Shown here piece by piece: positions 32,040-42,958 of a stretch of 64,000 nt of DNA. A program made the position numbers and the translations under genes. Numbering within the stretch: the first letter of the stretch is position 1; each line of letters begins with the position of its first letter. The notes under the pieces were generated by a model that saw only the letters and a program-made list of their open reading frames with translations, was not told where the DNA came from and made no database searches. Source of the DNA: Deltaproteobacteria bacterium (GTDB taxonomy: Bacteria; Myxococcota_A; UBA796; SXON01); contig CANFCK010000006.1 in assembly GCA_947445035.1 (NCBI GenBank), forward strand, positions 124,001 to 188,000, given 5' to 3'.

Positions 32040-33194
32040 CTATCCGGCTTTGGTGCCGAAGCCGACCAGCCGCCGCAGCGCCGGCTCGTATTCCCGGATG
32101 ATCATCGTGAGCGGGGCCGCGACGTAGATCGACGAGTACGTGCCGACGACGATGCCGATGAGCATGACGAACGCGAACTGGAAAAGCACCGGACCACCGA
32201 TGAACAAGAAGGGGATCATCGCCAACGACGTGGCGCCCGCGGTCATGATCGTTCGGGAGAGGGTCTGGTTGATGCTGTCGTTGATGAGCCCGCCGAAGTC
32301 TTTCTGTCGGTAGCGCTCCATGTTCTCGCGGATGCGGTCGTAGACGACGATGGTGTCGTTGAGCGAGTACCCGGACAGCGTCAAAAGCGCGCTGATCGTC
32401 GAGAGGCCGAACTCTTGACGGGTTACGACGAGGACGCCGACGGTGATGCAGACGTCGTGGACGAGGCAGATGATCGCGCCCGGCGCAAAGGTGAAGTCGA
32501 AGCGAATCGCGACGTAGACCAGGTGCAGGAGCGTCGAGACAATCAGCGCCATCAGCCCCGCGGCGCGGAGGCTGTCCCCGACTTTCGGGCCGATGCTGTC
32601 GGAGCGATCGATGGTGGGCGGGTTGTCGGGCAACCTGGCCTTGAGCGCCGCTTGGATGCTGTCGGCGACGCCAGGCAGCCGCACGTAGAAGGTGTTTTCA
32701 TCCGCGCCGGCTTCGACCTTCACGCCGGTGACCTCGACGAGTTCACTTTCCAGCTGGGCGATCGGCACGAGCGGGCCGGTGTACAGGATCGCGACCCGGG
32801 CGCCCACTTCGTTTTCCACGCGGAACTCGTCGATCCAGGTGGCGCTGTGCGCAGTTTCGAGGGCCCTGCGGACCGCGGCGAGCTCATCGTCGTGGGCGGA
32901 GGTGTCGCCTTGGATGCGGACGGCAAACTCGTTTTTGGCGGGTTCGCCGACCTGCTGTACCGCGTCGTCGCCGATGTCGACCGTCGCCAGAATCTCCCGG
33001 ACGTCCTCGATCTTGATGCTCTTGTCGAAGTGCATGTCGATCTCGGTGCCACCGGTGAAGTCGATGCTCCAGATGGGGCCGAGGGTGACGAAGAGCCCGA
33101 TGCCGAGAAAACTCGCCGCGAATGAAACCACCGCCCAGAAGGTGCGGCGGGCGACGAAGTCGTACCAGAAGGTCTTTGGAATGATCTCGAACAT
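32040..33194 (-). CDS. secF: Protein translocase subunit SecF
   Basis: The 384-residue protein has SecF landmarks: MFEIIPKTFWYDFVARR before the first helix, WSIDFTGGTEIDMHFD after it, then GLMALIVSTLLHLVYVAIRF, TLSGYSLNDTIVVYDRIREN and the C-terminal helix pair. SecDF uses the proton-motive force to complete preprotein translocation. Its ATG overlaps the secD stop by one base (TGATG), which fixes the start. Confidence 0.95.
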   Translation of the reverse strand: MFEIIPKTFWYDFVARRTFWAVVSFAASFLGIGLFVTLGPIWSIDFTGGTEIDMHFDKSIKIEDVREILATVDIGDDAVQQVGEPAKNEFAVRIQGDTSAHDDELAAVRRALETAHSATWIDEFRVENEVGARVAILYTGPLVPIAQLESELVEVTGVKVEAGADENTFYVRLPGVADSIQAALKARLPDNPPTIDRSDSIGPKVGDSLRAAGLMALIVSTLLHLVYVAIRFDFTFAPGAIICLVHDVCITVGVLVVTRQEFGLSTISALLTLSGYSLNDTIVVYDRIRENMERYRQKDFGGLINDSINQTLSRTIMTAGATSLAMIPFLFIGGPVLFQFAFVMLIGIVVGTYSSIYVAAPLTMIIREYEPALRRLVGFGTKAG

Positions 33195-34950
33195 CAGATG
33201 CTCACGCCGGCGGCGGTCTTGTTGCGGAAGGCCCACTCCATCAGGGTTCTGCTGACGAATACGCCGGAGTAGAGGGTGGTGAAGATGCCCAACATCAGCG
33301 TCACCGCGAAGCCCTTGAGCGGGCCCGTGCCGTAGCTGTATAGGACCACCCCGGCGAGCAGGGTGCAGATGTTGGCGTCGATGACCGCCACCGAAGCGCG
33401 GTCAAAACCGATCTCGATGGCGTTGGCGCCGCTCTTGCCCGCCCGAAGCTCTTCACGGATGCGCTCGAAGATGATGATGTTGGCATCGACCGCCATGCCG
33501 ATCGTCAGGGCGATGCCGCAGATACCAGGCAGCGTCAGCGTGGCGCCGAAGCCGACGATGAGCGCCACACACAAGACCGCGTTGACCACCAACGAGATGT
33601 CGGCGAGCAGACCACTTTTTCGGTAGTATATGCCCGCGAAGAGGAAGACCAAAACACAGCCGATCAGCGCGGCGAGCGTGCCCTCGAAGATCGCTTTTTC
33701 GCCTAGTTGAGGGCCGATCAGCCGGAAGTCGCCGATGCTTACCGGGGCGGGGAGGGCACCGCTGCGTAGGAAGCGCGCCAGTTGCGACGCGTCGTCCAAC
33801 GTCTGCTGAATGCTTCCCTCGCCCACCGAGATGCTGGCCGTGCCCGAGATCTTCTGCTGAATCGTCGGCGCCGAGCGCACTTGGGAATCCAAGATGATCG
33901 CCAGGCGCTTTTTAACGTTCTTGCCGGTGACGTCCGAGAACACGGCGCTGCCGTGAGGCTTGAACTCCAGCGCCACGTAGAAGTCGCCGTTCTGCGGATC
34001 CTTCTCGGTCCGAGCGGTAGCGACGTCGTCCCCGGTGAGGAGCACCTCGTCCTTGATGACGAAGCCCTGACCTCGGACGGCGGGCTTGCCCTCGTATTGC
34101 CAGTAGACACGCTGACCGGGGCGAAGCACGCCCTGGTCCTGCAAACGCTCCGACACCTTGAGGTCGTCGTTCTGGTCCTCTGGAAGAAGGTCCGCACGCG
34201 CCACGTCGGCCGCGGCCAGGATCGCGACGTCGTCGGCGTCCTCGTCCACCAGCATGAATTCGAGCCGGGCGGTGCCGCCGATGGACGCCTTGGCCTTTTC
34301 CACGTCGGACTCGCCCGGCAGCTGAATGTTCACGCCGGTTTCGCCCTTGCGGGTGATCTGGGGTTCTTTCACGCCGGAGCCGTTGATTCGGTGCTCGATG
34401 ACCTCGCGGGCTTGTTCGACTGCGTTGCGACGGATTTCGTCGGCGCGGGACTCGGACATTTCGTAGACCAACCACGACCCGCCGTTTTCTTCCCGCGTGG
34501 TCGCGTACTGGTACCCCGCGAGCCGCTTGTTGATGACTCCGGTGACCTGCTCGACCGTGGTTTCGGGCGCAGCCTGGACCAAGAGCGCCGCTTCCTTGCG
34601 GTCCCGCCGCACATCGATGAGCTTGACCCCTTCGTCTTCGGCCGCGCGCTTGACAGGTTGAATCTCGCGTAGCACCGTGGAGCGCACCGCCTCATCGACA
34701 TCGACGTACAGCGTCAGGTCGATACCGCCGGCCAGATCGATGCCGCGCACCAGCACGTTGCAGGGCAACCACTCGGTGAACGGTTCCGCGGGCGGCGTGC
34801 CCTCAGGAATCTCTTCCAGCAACTCCAGCTCGCAAACCCGCTTCATCTCGGCCTGCATCGGCGCCGGGAGGAACGTGGTGGAGAGCACCCAGGCTCCGAG
34901 GAGAATCGAGCCCGCGGTGATGGTGATCCGCGCGATGAGTCCGGCTTCCA

Positions 34951-34951
<1 letters not shown>
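33194..34951 (-). CDS. secD: Protein translocase subunit SecD
   Basis: The 585-residue protein has one N-terminal helix, the DLAGGIDLTLYVDVD motif, the P1 head (repeated alpha/beta ferredoxin-like halves with RINGSGVKEPQITRKG) and five C-terminal helices containing GICGIALTIGMAVDANIIIFERIREEL. It works with SecF and YajC at SecYEG. It overlaps yajC by one base at its start and secF by one base at its stop. Confidence 0.95.
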
Positions 34952-37491
<2,540 letters not shown>

Positions 37492-37496
37492 CAGTC

Positions 37497-37706
37497 CTAA
37501 CGCCGGAAAAACACGCGCCGGGAGATGACCTCGGGCTCCGGCAGTTCCGCCGGCATGGGGCTGATGCGCTCGATCTCGACGCTCTGCGGCGCGTCGATGG
37601 CCAAGCGTACCGAGCCACGATGGACGCTGCTGATGTAGATGCGCACGGACTGACCACCCATCCGAATCACGACCACGTCGTCCTGGTGCTGGGTGATGTT
37701 GAGCAC
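37497..37706 (-). CDS. csrA: Divergent CsrA/RsmA-family post-transcriptional regulator
   Basis: The 69-residue protein aligns with CsrA over MLNITQHQDDVVVI, then RIYISSVHRGSVRLAIDAP and SVEIERISP. It keeps the hydrophobic core and the C-terminal Arg (ER, for Arg44 of E. coli CsrA). The N-terminal RNA-contacting RR is replaced by Gln-His, and a few residues are inserted in the second strand. I prefer the GTG at 37706 over 37712 because it restores the family ML start. CsrA proteins bind GGA motifs in mRNA leaders; target binding here may be altered. It heads the queA-tgt-yajC-secDF operon. Confidence 0.75.
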   Translation of the reverse strand: MLNITQHQDDVVVIRMGGQSVRIYISSVHRGSVRLAIDAPQSVEIERISPMPAELPEPEVISRRVFFRR

Positions 37707-37712
37707 CGTCAC

Positions 37713-37741
37713 AGCTTACGCCCACTCGCGCGTATTCGCAA
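37713..37741 (-). promoter_or_regulatory. Candidate promoter of the csrA-queA-tgt-sec operon
   Basis: On the minus strand TTGCGA (37741-37736) and TAAGCT (37718-37713) are separated by 17 bp. The predicted start of transcription falls at about 37706, exactly the preferred GTG of the csrA-like gene, suggesting a leaderless message. Confidence 0.4.
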
Positions 37742-37850
37742 CCGCACCTCCGGCGTCGCCGAGATAAGTGCGCCGGCTCCCGAGCCGACCTTGTCCGACT
37801 TACAAAGCCGACCCTCCCGCCGCCGTGGACCCCGCGATGCCGCCGATGTC

Positions 37851-38870
37851 GTGCCGGAAGCTATTGCCGAAACGCCACAATCTCCGGTAGTGGTCCGCGT
37901 TTCGCACGCCGCCCGCGCTCCGGCGATCGTGGTGCCGCCCCCCGACCGCGCCCCGACCGACTTTGACGGGCTCCGTGCGGTCTCGGAGATGAATCGGGCC
38001 GATGTCGCCGCGCTCATGGAGGAGTTCGGCGGCGCCCGTCGCTCCGGTGGACTGCGTGTAGGACAGCGCGTCCGCGGTCGGGTGACCAGCGTCGGTCAGC
38101 AGGCGATCTTTGTCGACGTTGGCGGGAAGGCCGACGCGGCGCTCGACCGGTTGGAGGTGGGCGAAGTCGTCCTGGGCGAGATGGTCGAGGCGTTCGTGGT
38201 GTCGACGGAGGGCGAAGTTCGCCTGACGCGGACGCCCAGCGGCGGCGCGGCGCGGGAAATGCTCGCCGAGGCCATGACAGCGAAGATGCCGGTCGTGGGC
38301 CGGATTTCGTCGGTCTCGGACAACGGCTGGCAGGTACACCTCGCCGATGGCATCGGCGCCTTTTGTCCGGGCTCGCACACCGCCGTCAACGAGATTGGCG
38401 CCGCCGAGCACGTCGGGCAGAGCCTCCCCTTCCTCGTCCACGACATGCGTGGCCGCGACGTCGTCGTGTCGCGACGTGTCCTCGTTGAAGAAGAGGAGCG
38501 CGCGCGCCTGTCAGAGCGCTATGGAGCACTTCAAGTCAACGAGGTCGTCGAAGGCACGGTCACGCGGCTGGCCGATTTTGGCGCCTTCGTGGCCCTCCCC
38601 AATGGCCTCGAAGGCCTGGTGCACATCTCCAACCTCGCCGACCGTCGCCTGAAGCATCCCAGCGAGGTGGTCAAGGAAGGGGACGTCGTCACCGTGCGGG
38701 TGCTGGCGATCGACCGCGCCCGGCGCCGGGTCGATCTCAGCGTCAAGGCTGCTGGCTCCGCGCCGCTTGCCCCGGTCGCGGGCGAGAGCAGCGGCGGAGG
38801 CACCCCGCTCCGTCAGGGTTTTGATCTGTTCGCGGCGCTTTTAAAGGACGTCACGGTCAAGCGAAAGTAG
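37851..38870 (+). CDS. S1-domain RNA-binding protein (three S1-like repeats)
   Basis: This is about 339 residues if started at GTG 37851; an ATG at 37989 is the main alternative. After a Pro/Ala-rich N-terminus, the first S1 fold is LRVGQRVRGRVTSVGQQAIFVDVGGKADAAL. A second, degenerate one is PVVGRISSVSDNGWQVHLADGIGAF. The third, most canonical, is NEVVEGTVTRLADFGAFVALPNGLEGLVHISNL ending VDLSVKAA. It resembles shortened ribosomal-protein-S1-like proteins. It is divergent from the csrA-like gene, so the two RNA-binding proteins share a 140-bp control region. Confidence 0.82.
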   Translation: MPEAIAETPQSPVVVRVSHAARAPAIVVPPPDRAPTDFDGLRAVSEMNRADVAALMEEFGGARRSGGLRVGQRVRGRVTSVGQQAIFVDVGGKADAALDRLEVGEVVLGEMVEAFVVSTEGEVRLTRTPSGGAAREMLAEAMTAKMPVVGRISSVSDNGWQVHLADGIGAFCPGSHTAVNEIGAAEHVGQSLPFLVHDMRGRDVVVSRRVLVEEEERARLSERYGALQVNEVVEGTVTRLADFGAFVALPNGLEGLVHISNLADRRLKHPSEVVKEGDVVTVRVLAIDRARRRVDLSVKAAGSAPLAPVAGESSGGGTPLRQGFDLFAALLKDVTVKRK

Positions 38871-38968
38871 GCGTCGGCCCGACGCACGCGGCGAGGGTGC
38901 GGCGCTCGGGGTGTGTCGTGAGGGTGAGATGCAAGTTTGGTGTCGTCCTCGCCCGGCCCCCCCGCCCC

Positions 38969-39802
38969 CTACCGCCGTCGCGCCACCTCGGTCAGCACGT
39001 CGAAGGCCGCGCGCTTCCGCGGGGCTGGTCCCGCCTCGATCTCAGCGGGGTGCCACGCCGTGATGGTCGCGACGCCCGCCCACTTACCCCACGCGCCCCG
39101 CTCTTCGAGTCCCACCATGCGCGCGGCATCGTTGCCCATCGCCAAAACCACGTTCGGCCGAATCGACAGGACCTGCTGTGCGAGGCCACTGGCACAGAGT
39201 CCGCACGGTCGGGGATTCGCCGTCCACACGTCGCCCGGCTCGACGCTCACCACCCGCACCAGCATGTTGCTGAGCATGTTTTGGCCGGCGGACGTGAGCG
39301 GATCACAGACGAGGACCAGCCCGCTGCGCAGGGCGCCAACCCCAGTCAGGGGCGCCTCCCCACAACCGTCGCAGCGCTCGCCGAGGTTGGCGAGGACCTT
39401 CGCCAGGCGCTCGGTGGGGCCCTCCGCCAGCGCGGCCCAGCCGCCCAACATCGGACGGGGGTCGCCGGCGGGTGTTGTCGGCGCCGCGGCGGGGGGGGCA
39501 CGCGACGGAGGGACGGCCGAGGGGATGGCGGCCCGCGCCGACACCGCCAAAACTGGAATCGGCGGCGAAGCCGAATGCGCGCCGGGCGCGCGCGAGGGGA
39601 TCGAAGCCGCGGCGGGTCTGACCGGAGCCTTCGGCGCCGCTGCCGGCCCGGCGAGCGCCAGCCGCGAAGGCACCTGCGGCAGCGCCCCGAGCGCCAACGA
39701 CTCCCCGCGGGGAAGCAGGATGGTGCCCTGCAAGCGCAACGACTCCAGCAGGGCGGCGGTGTCCGCGACCAAGGCGGCGAGCTCATCGCGGAAGTCAGAC
39801 AC
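38969..39802 (-). CDS. Uracil-DNA glycosylase superfamily protein, degenerate (type 4-like)
   Basis: The 277-residue protein has a ~130-residue N-terminus rich in Ala/Pro followed by a domain resembling family 4 uracil-DNA glycosylases: ERCDGCGEAP, DVWTANPRPCGLCASGLAQ, IRPNVVLAMGNDAARMVGL and ITAWHPAEI. The usual GEAPGxxED catalytic motif is not present after the first Cys pair, so glycosylase activity is doubtful. Four Cys (CDGC, CGLC) could hold an iron-sulfur cluster or zinc. The GTG at 39802 is favoured; it is divergent from maf. Confidence 0.6.
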   Translation of the reverse strand: MSDFRDELAALVADTAALLESLRLQGTILLPRGESLALGALPQVPSRLALAGPAAAPKAPVRPAAASIPSRAPGAHSASPPIPVLAVSARAAIPSAVPPSRAPPAAAPTTPAGDPRPMLGGWAALAEGPTERLAKVLANLGERCDGCGEAPLTGVGALRSGLVLVCDPLTSAGQNMLSNMLVRVVSVEPGDVWTANPRPCGLCASGLAQQVLSIRPNVVLAMGNDAARMVGLEERGAWGKWAGVATITAWHPAEIEAGPAPRKRAAFDVLTEVARRR

Positions 39803-39809
39803 GGCCGTG

Positions 39810-39819
39810 TGGTATACCA
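39810..39819. promoter_or_regulatory. Palindromic bidirectional extended -10 element
   Basis: TGGTATACCA reads identically on both strands, so each strand has TGn-TATACC. It lies between the start of the UDG-like gene (39802, minus) and maf (39837, plus). It would give a leaderless transcript to the left and a ~12-nt leader to the right. No -35 boxes are evident. Confidence 0.45.
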
Positions 39820-39836
39820 GAGCCCTGCCGCCGTCG

Positions 39837-40466
39837 ATGCCGTCTCCACCCTCCGGGCTCCGTCTGCTGCTTGCGTCGACCTCGCCGTGGCGGCTCGCGA
39901 TCTGCTCCCAGGTGGGCCTGGACGTGTGTGCCGTCGCGCCGCTCGTCGACGAGGCCACCATTGTCAATGACGACCCCGTCGCGCTTGCGTGTGCACGTGC
40001 GCGGGCGAAGGCGGACTCGGTCGCGGCGGCGGGCTGCGTGGTGATCGCCAGCGACCAGGTGATCCACCTCGGGAACGAACGATTCGGGAAGCCGGCCTCG
40101 GCCGAGGCGCATCTCGCCCAGCTCCAGGCGCTTCGAGGCCAAACCCATGTGCTCACCGACGGGGTCTCGGTGGTGACGCCGACCGCGCGAAGGGACTTTT
40201 TCGTCCAGGCGAGGGTGACGCTGCGGGCGGATATCACCGATGAGGAGCTTTCGGAGTACGTCGCGACTGAAGATGGTCGGAAGTGCGCAGGCGGTTACCG
40301 CGCCGAGGGGCCGGGCGCGTGGCTGATCGAGAAGATCGAGGGGGACTGGTTCACCGTGGTGGGGCTGCCGGTGTACCAGGTGTTGGATGCGCTTCGATCG
40401 CTGGGATGGCGACCGGGGGCAGATTGGCATATTAGGCCCTCGCTCCCGCACGGATCGCCCGCATGA
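39837..40466 (+). CDS. maf: Maf-family nucleoside triphosphate pyrophosphatase
   Basis: The 209-residue protein starts at ATG 39837, followed by RLLLASTSPWRLAI (the Maf SxSPRR signature with one Arg replaced by Trp). It then has VIASDQVIHL, FGKPASAEAHLAQLQALRGQTH, VLTDGVSVV and GAWLIEKIEGDWFTVVGLP. Maf proteins hydrolyse canonical or modified dTTP/UTP-type nucleotides and have been linked to septum inhibition. Its stop overlaps the Hsp70-VWA start by 4 bp, making it the first gene of the chaperone operon. Confidence 0.88.
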   Translation: MPSPPSGLRLLLASTSPWRLAICSQVGLDVCAVAPLVDEATIVNDDPVALACARARAKADSVAAAGCVVIASDQVIHLGNERFGKPASAEAHLAQLQALRGQTHVLTDGVSVVTPTARRDFFVQARVTLRADITDEELSEYVATEDGRKCAGGYRAEGPGAWLIEKIEGDWFTVVGLPVYQVLDALRSLGWRPGADWHIRPSLPHGSPA

Positions 40467-42463
40467 CCACCCGCGCCGTCGGAATCGACCTCGGCACGAC
40501 CTTCTCCGCAATTGCCTACGTCAACAAGTTCGGCGTTCCGGAGATCTTGCACAACGCCGAGGGTGAACGCATCACTCCGTCGGTGGTGCTCTTCGAGGGT
40601 GATGACATCATCATCGGCACCTACGCCAAGCAGGCGGCCGTGGCCTATCCGGAGCAGGTGGTCGAGTTTGTCAAACGTCACATGGGTGACGACGACTACT
40701 CTTTCGAATATCGGGGAGAATCGTACAGCGCCGAAAAGCTTTCCAGCTTTGTCATCGCGAAGCTCAAACATGACGCTGAGCTGCGCCTCGGCCACCGGGT
40801 CGACCAGGCGGTCATCACGGTGCCGGCCTACTTCGGCCACAAGCAGCGCGCGGCCACGATTCGGGCGGGAGAACTTGCCGGATTCAAGGTGCTGGCGTTG
40901 CTCAACGAGCCCACGTCGGCGGCGTACGCGTACGGGCTGGCCAACCCCGGCGTGGACAAGCGGCTCTTGGTCTTTGACCTCGGCGGCGGCACCTTCGACG
41001 TCAGCATCGTCCACATCAAGGACCACGAGATCACCGTGCTCGCCACCACCGGTGACCACCAGCTTGGCGGAAAGGACTGGGACGACGCGTTGATTCGCCA
41101 TGCGGCCGACCAGTTCAACCAGCGCCACGGCCTCGACCCGCTTGACGACCTGGCCGCGTACCACGACCTTCGCAGCAAATGCACCAGCGCCAAACTGTCT
41201 TTGAGCAAGCGCCCGAAGGTGCAGCTCTTCTATGACTTCCGGGGCAAGATCCTCCGGCTGGAACTCACCCGGGAAACCTTCGAGGACCTGACCGCGCCGC
41301 TTCTGGCGCGGTGTGAAGCGCTGACCCGGGACGTGCTCGACGACGCCAAGCTCAGCCCCAATGACATCGATACCATCGTGCTCGCAGGCGGATCGACCCG
41401 CATGCCGATGGTGCGTGAGATGATTCGCCGCCGCTTCGACAAAGAGCCGGCGGTCGACATCAACCCCGACGAGTGTGTGTCGCTGGGCGCCGCGTTGACG
41501 GCGGCCATCGAGGCCAGCCGAATCGCCGGTGAGGCGCCTCCGGTGGACATCCGGACCCACGATGTCACGAGCCACTCGCTCGGCATGGTGGTCTACCGCG
41601 AGGGCGGGCTCTACAACTCACGGATCATCGGGCGAAACAGCCGTATCCCATGCGATCGCTCTCGCGATGACTACGTCACGACGCACGATGGTCAGACCAC
41701 GATGGACCTGTGGCTGGTCCAGGGTGAAAACGACGACCCGTTGGAATGCAACGTCCTCGGGCACTTCGAGTTCTATGGAATCCCCACCCGCGCCGCGGGT
41801 AAGTCACGGCTGGCGGTCACCTATCGGTACAACGCCAATGGCATTGTCGAGGTCGAGGCGATGGACCTCGACACCGGCCAGACGCTGGCGCACCGACTTG
41901 CGGCGGGGACGGTGACCCTCGAAGATCTGGCGAAGGACCGGGCGCCGATGGCGATCGTGCTCTTGATGGACTGCTCGGGCTCGATGTACGGACGGAACAT
42001 CGACGATGCCCGCACTGCCGCAGTCATGTTCGCCGAGCGCACGCTGGGGCCGAACCGAACGGTGGGCCTGGTCGCGTTCCCGGGTGGACTCCAATGTGCG
42101 TTGACCGCCGATGTTCGCCGCCTGCGGGAAGCCGTGGCCGGCCTCACGCCCATCGGCGGAACCCCGATGGCGGAAGGGCTCATCGCCGCCAGGGACCTCA
42201 TGAAGTCCCGAGCGGGCGTGCAGCGCATCTTCGTCATCCTCACCGATGGCCACCCGGACGACCCGGAGGCGGCGCAGAACGAGGCGCATCGCATCCGGTC
42301 GCAGGGCGGGCGGGTGGTGACCATCGGGGTCGGTCAGCATGTGCGTCCTGAGTTCTTGCGCGCCCTGGCCTCGCGCCCCGATGACTTCCACTACTGCAAC
42401 GAGTCGGTCGAACTCCAGGGCACCTTCATCAACCTCGCCACCGAACTCGGGCAAGGAGCCTAA
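40463..42463 (+). CDS. Hsp70-family chaperone fused to a von Willebrand factor A domain
   Basis: In the 666-residue protein, residues 1-~370 are a full Hsp70 ATPase: GIDLGTTFSAIAYV, VPAYFGHKQRAAT, LLNEPTSAAYAYG, LVFDLGGGTFDVS, QLGGKDWDD and IVLAGGSTRMPMVREM. A beta-type substrate domain follows (DVTSHSLGMVVY to about 480). The helical lid is missing; residues ~490-666 instead form a VWA domain with a MIDAS-like motif LLMDCSGSMYG, later TPIGGTPMAEGL and VILTDGHPDDPEA. VWA domains bind partner proteins through a metal. The start overlaps the maf stop (ATGA). Inference: ATP-driven chaperone with a docking module. Confidence 0.92.
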   Translation: MTTRAVGIDLGTTFSAIAYVNKFGVPEILHNAEGERITPSVVLFEGDDIIIGTYAKQAAVAYPEQVVEFVKRHMGDDDYSFEYRGESYSAEKLSSFVIAKLKHDAELRLGHRVDQAVITVPAYFGHKQRAATIRAGELAGFKVLALLNEPTSAAYAYGLANPGVDKRLLVFDLGGGTFDVSIVHIKDHEITVLATTGDHQLGGKDWDDALIRHAADQFNQRHGLDPLDDLAAYHDLRSKCTSAKLSLSKRPKVQLFYDFRGKILRLELTRETFEDLTAPLLARCEALTRDVLDDAKLSPNDIDTIVLAGGSTRMPMVREMIRRRFDKEPAVDINPDECVSLGAALTAAIEASRIAGEAPPVDIRTHDVTSHSLGMVVYREGGLYNSRIIGRNSRIPCDRSRDDYVTTHDGQTTMDLWLVQGENDDPLECNVLGHFEFYGIPTRAAGKSRLAVTYRYNANGIVEVEAMDLDTGQTLAHRLAAGTVTLEDLAKDRAPMAIVLLMDCSGSMYGRNIDDARTAAVMFAERTLGPNRTVGLVAFPGGLQCALTADVRRLREAVAGLTPIGGTPMAEGLIAARDLMKSRAGVQRIFVILTDGHPDDPEAAQNEAHRIRSQGGRVVTIGVGQHVRPEFLRALASRPDDFHYCNESVELQGTFINLATELGQGA

Positions 42464-42958
42464 ATGTCCACCATCGAAAAACGGGTCGACGAGATCGCTG
42501 CGATGCTGCGCGAGCGCGGCAAGCAGGACGAGGTCCAGCAAAAGGCCTTCGACACGCTGTACGAAGAGCTCAAGCAGTACAAAGAGGACTTCATCTTCCA
42601 GGCTGAAAAGCCCTTCCTCCTGGACCTCCTGCTTTTCTACGATTCGCTGAACTGGTTTCACGAGTCGCTCGAACGGCGCGAAATGAGCCCCGACGTGGTG
42701 GCCGACAGCTTCCAATACCTGTTGGACGAGTTTCTGGAGCTGCTCTACCGTCGCGACGTCGTTCCGTGTGAATCGGTCGATCGTTTCGACCGGCGCTTGC
42801 ACAAAGCGGTACGCGTGGCTCCCGCGGCGAACGCGGCGGACGATTGGAAGGTCGAGGCGGTGCTCAAGCGCGGTTTCCAGCGCAACGACCGCATCCTCCG
42901 CGCCGAAGAGGTCTCCGTGTACCGTGTCGGCGCCGACACCGGGGCCGGCAAGGACTGA
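42464..42958 (+). CDS. GrpE-like nucleotide exchange factor
   Basis: The 164-residue protein starts directly at the Hsp70-VWA stop (no gap). The N-terminal half is a predicted coiled coil (RVDEIAAMLRERGKQDEVQQ, LYEELKQYKEDFIFQAEKP), followed by a helical segment FQYLLDEFLELLYRRD. The C-terminal part, HKAVRVAPAANAADDWKVEAVLKRGFQRND then LRAEEVSVYRVG, matches the GrpE beta-wing. It should promote ADP release from one or both neighbouring Hsp70 proteins. It is divergent in sequence from housekeeping GrpE. Confidence 0.8.
   Translation: MSTIEKRVDEIAAMLRERGKQDEVQQKAFDTLYEELKQYKEDFIFQAEKPFLLDLLLFYDSLNWFHESLERREMSPDVVADSFQYLLDEFLELLYRRDVVPCESVDRFDRRLHKAVRVAPAANAADDWKVEAVLKRGFQRNDRILRAEEVSVYRVGADTGAGKD

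Noticed and set aside
31875..33125. 416-codon plus-strand frame rich in Asp/Arg/Val
   Set aside because: Antisense of secF and HU.
42844..42957. N-terminal extension of the second Hsp70 (38 extra codons)
   Set aside because: The upstream part is out-of-frame grpE sequence with Arg-rich composition; the ATG at 42958 overlaps the grpE stop and directly precedes GIDLGTT.
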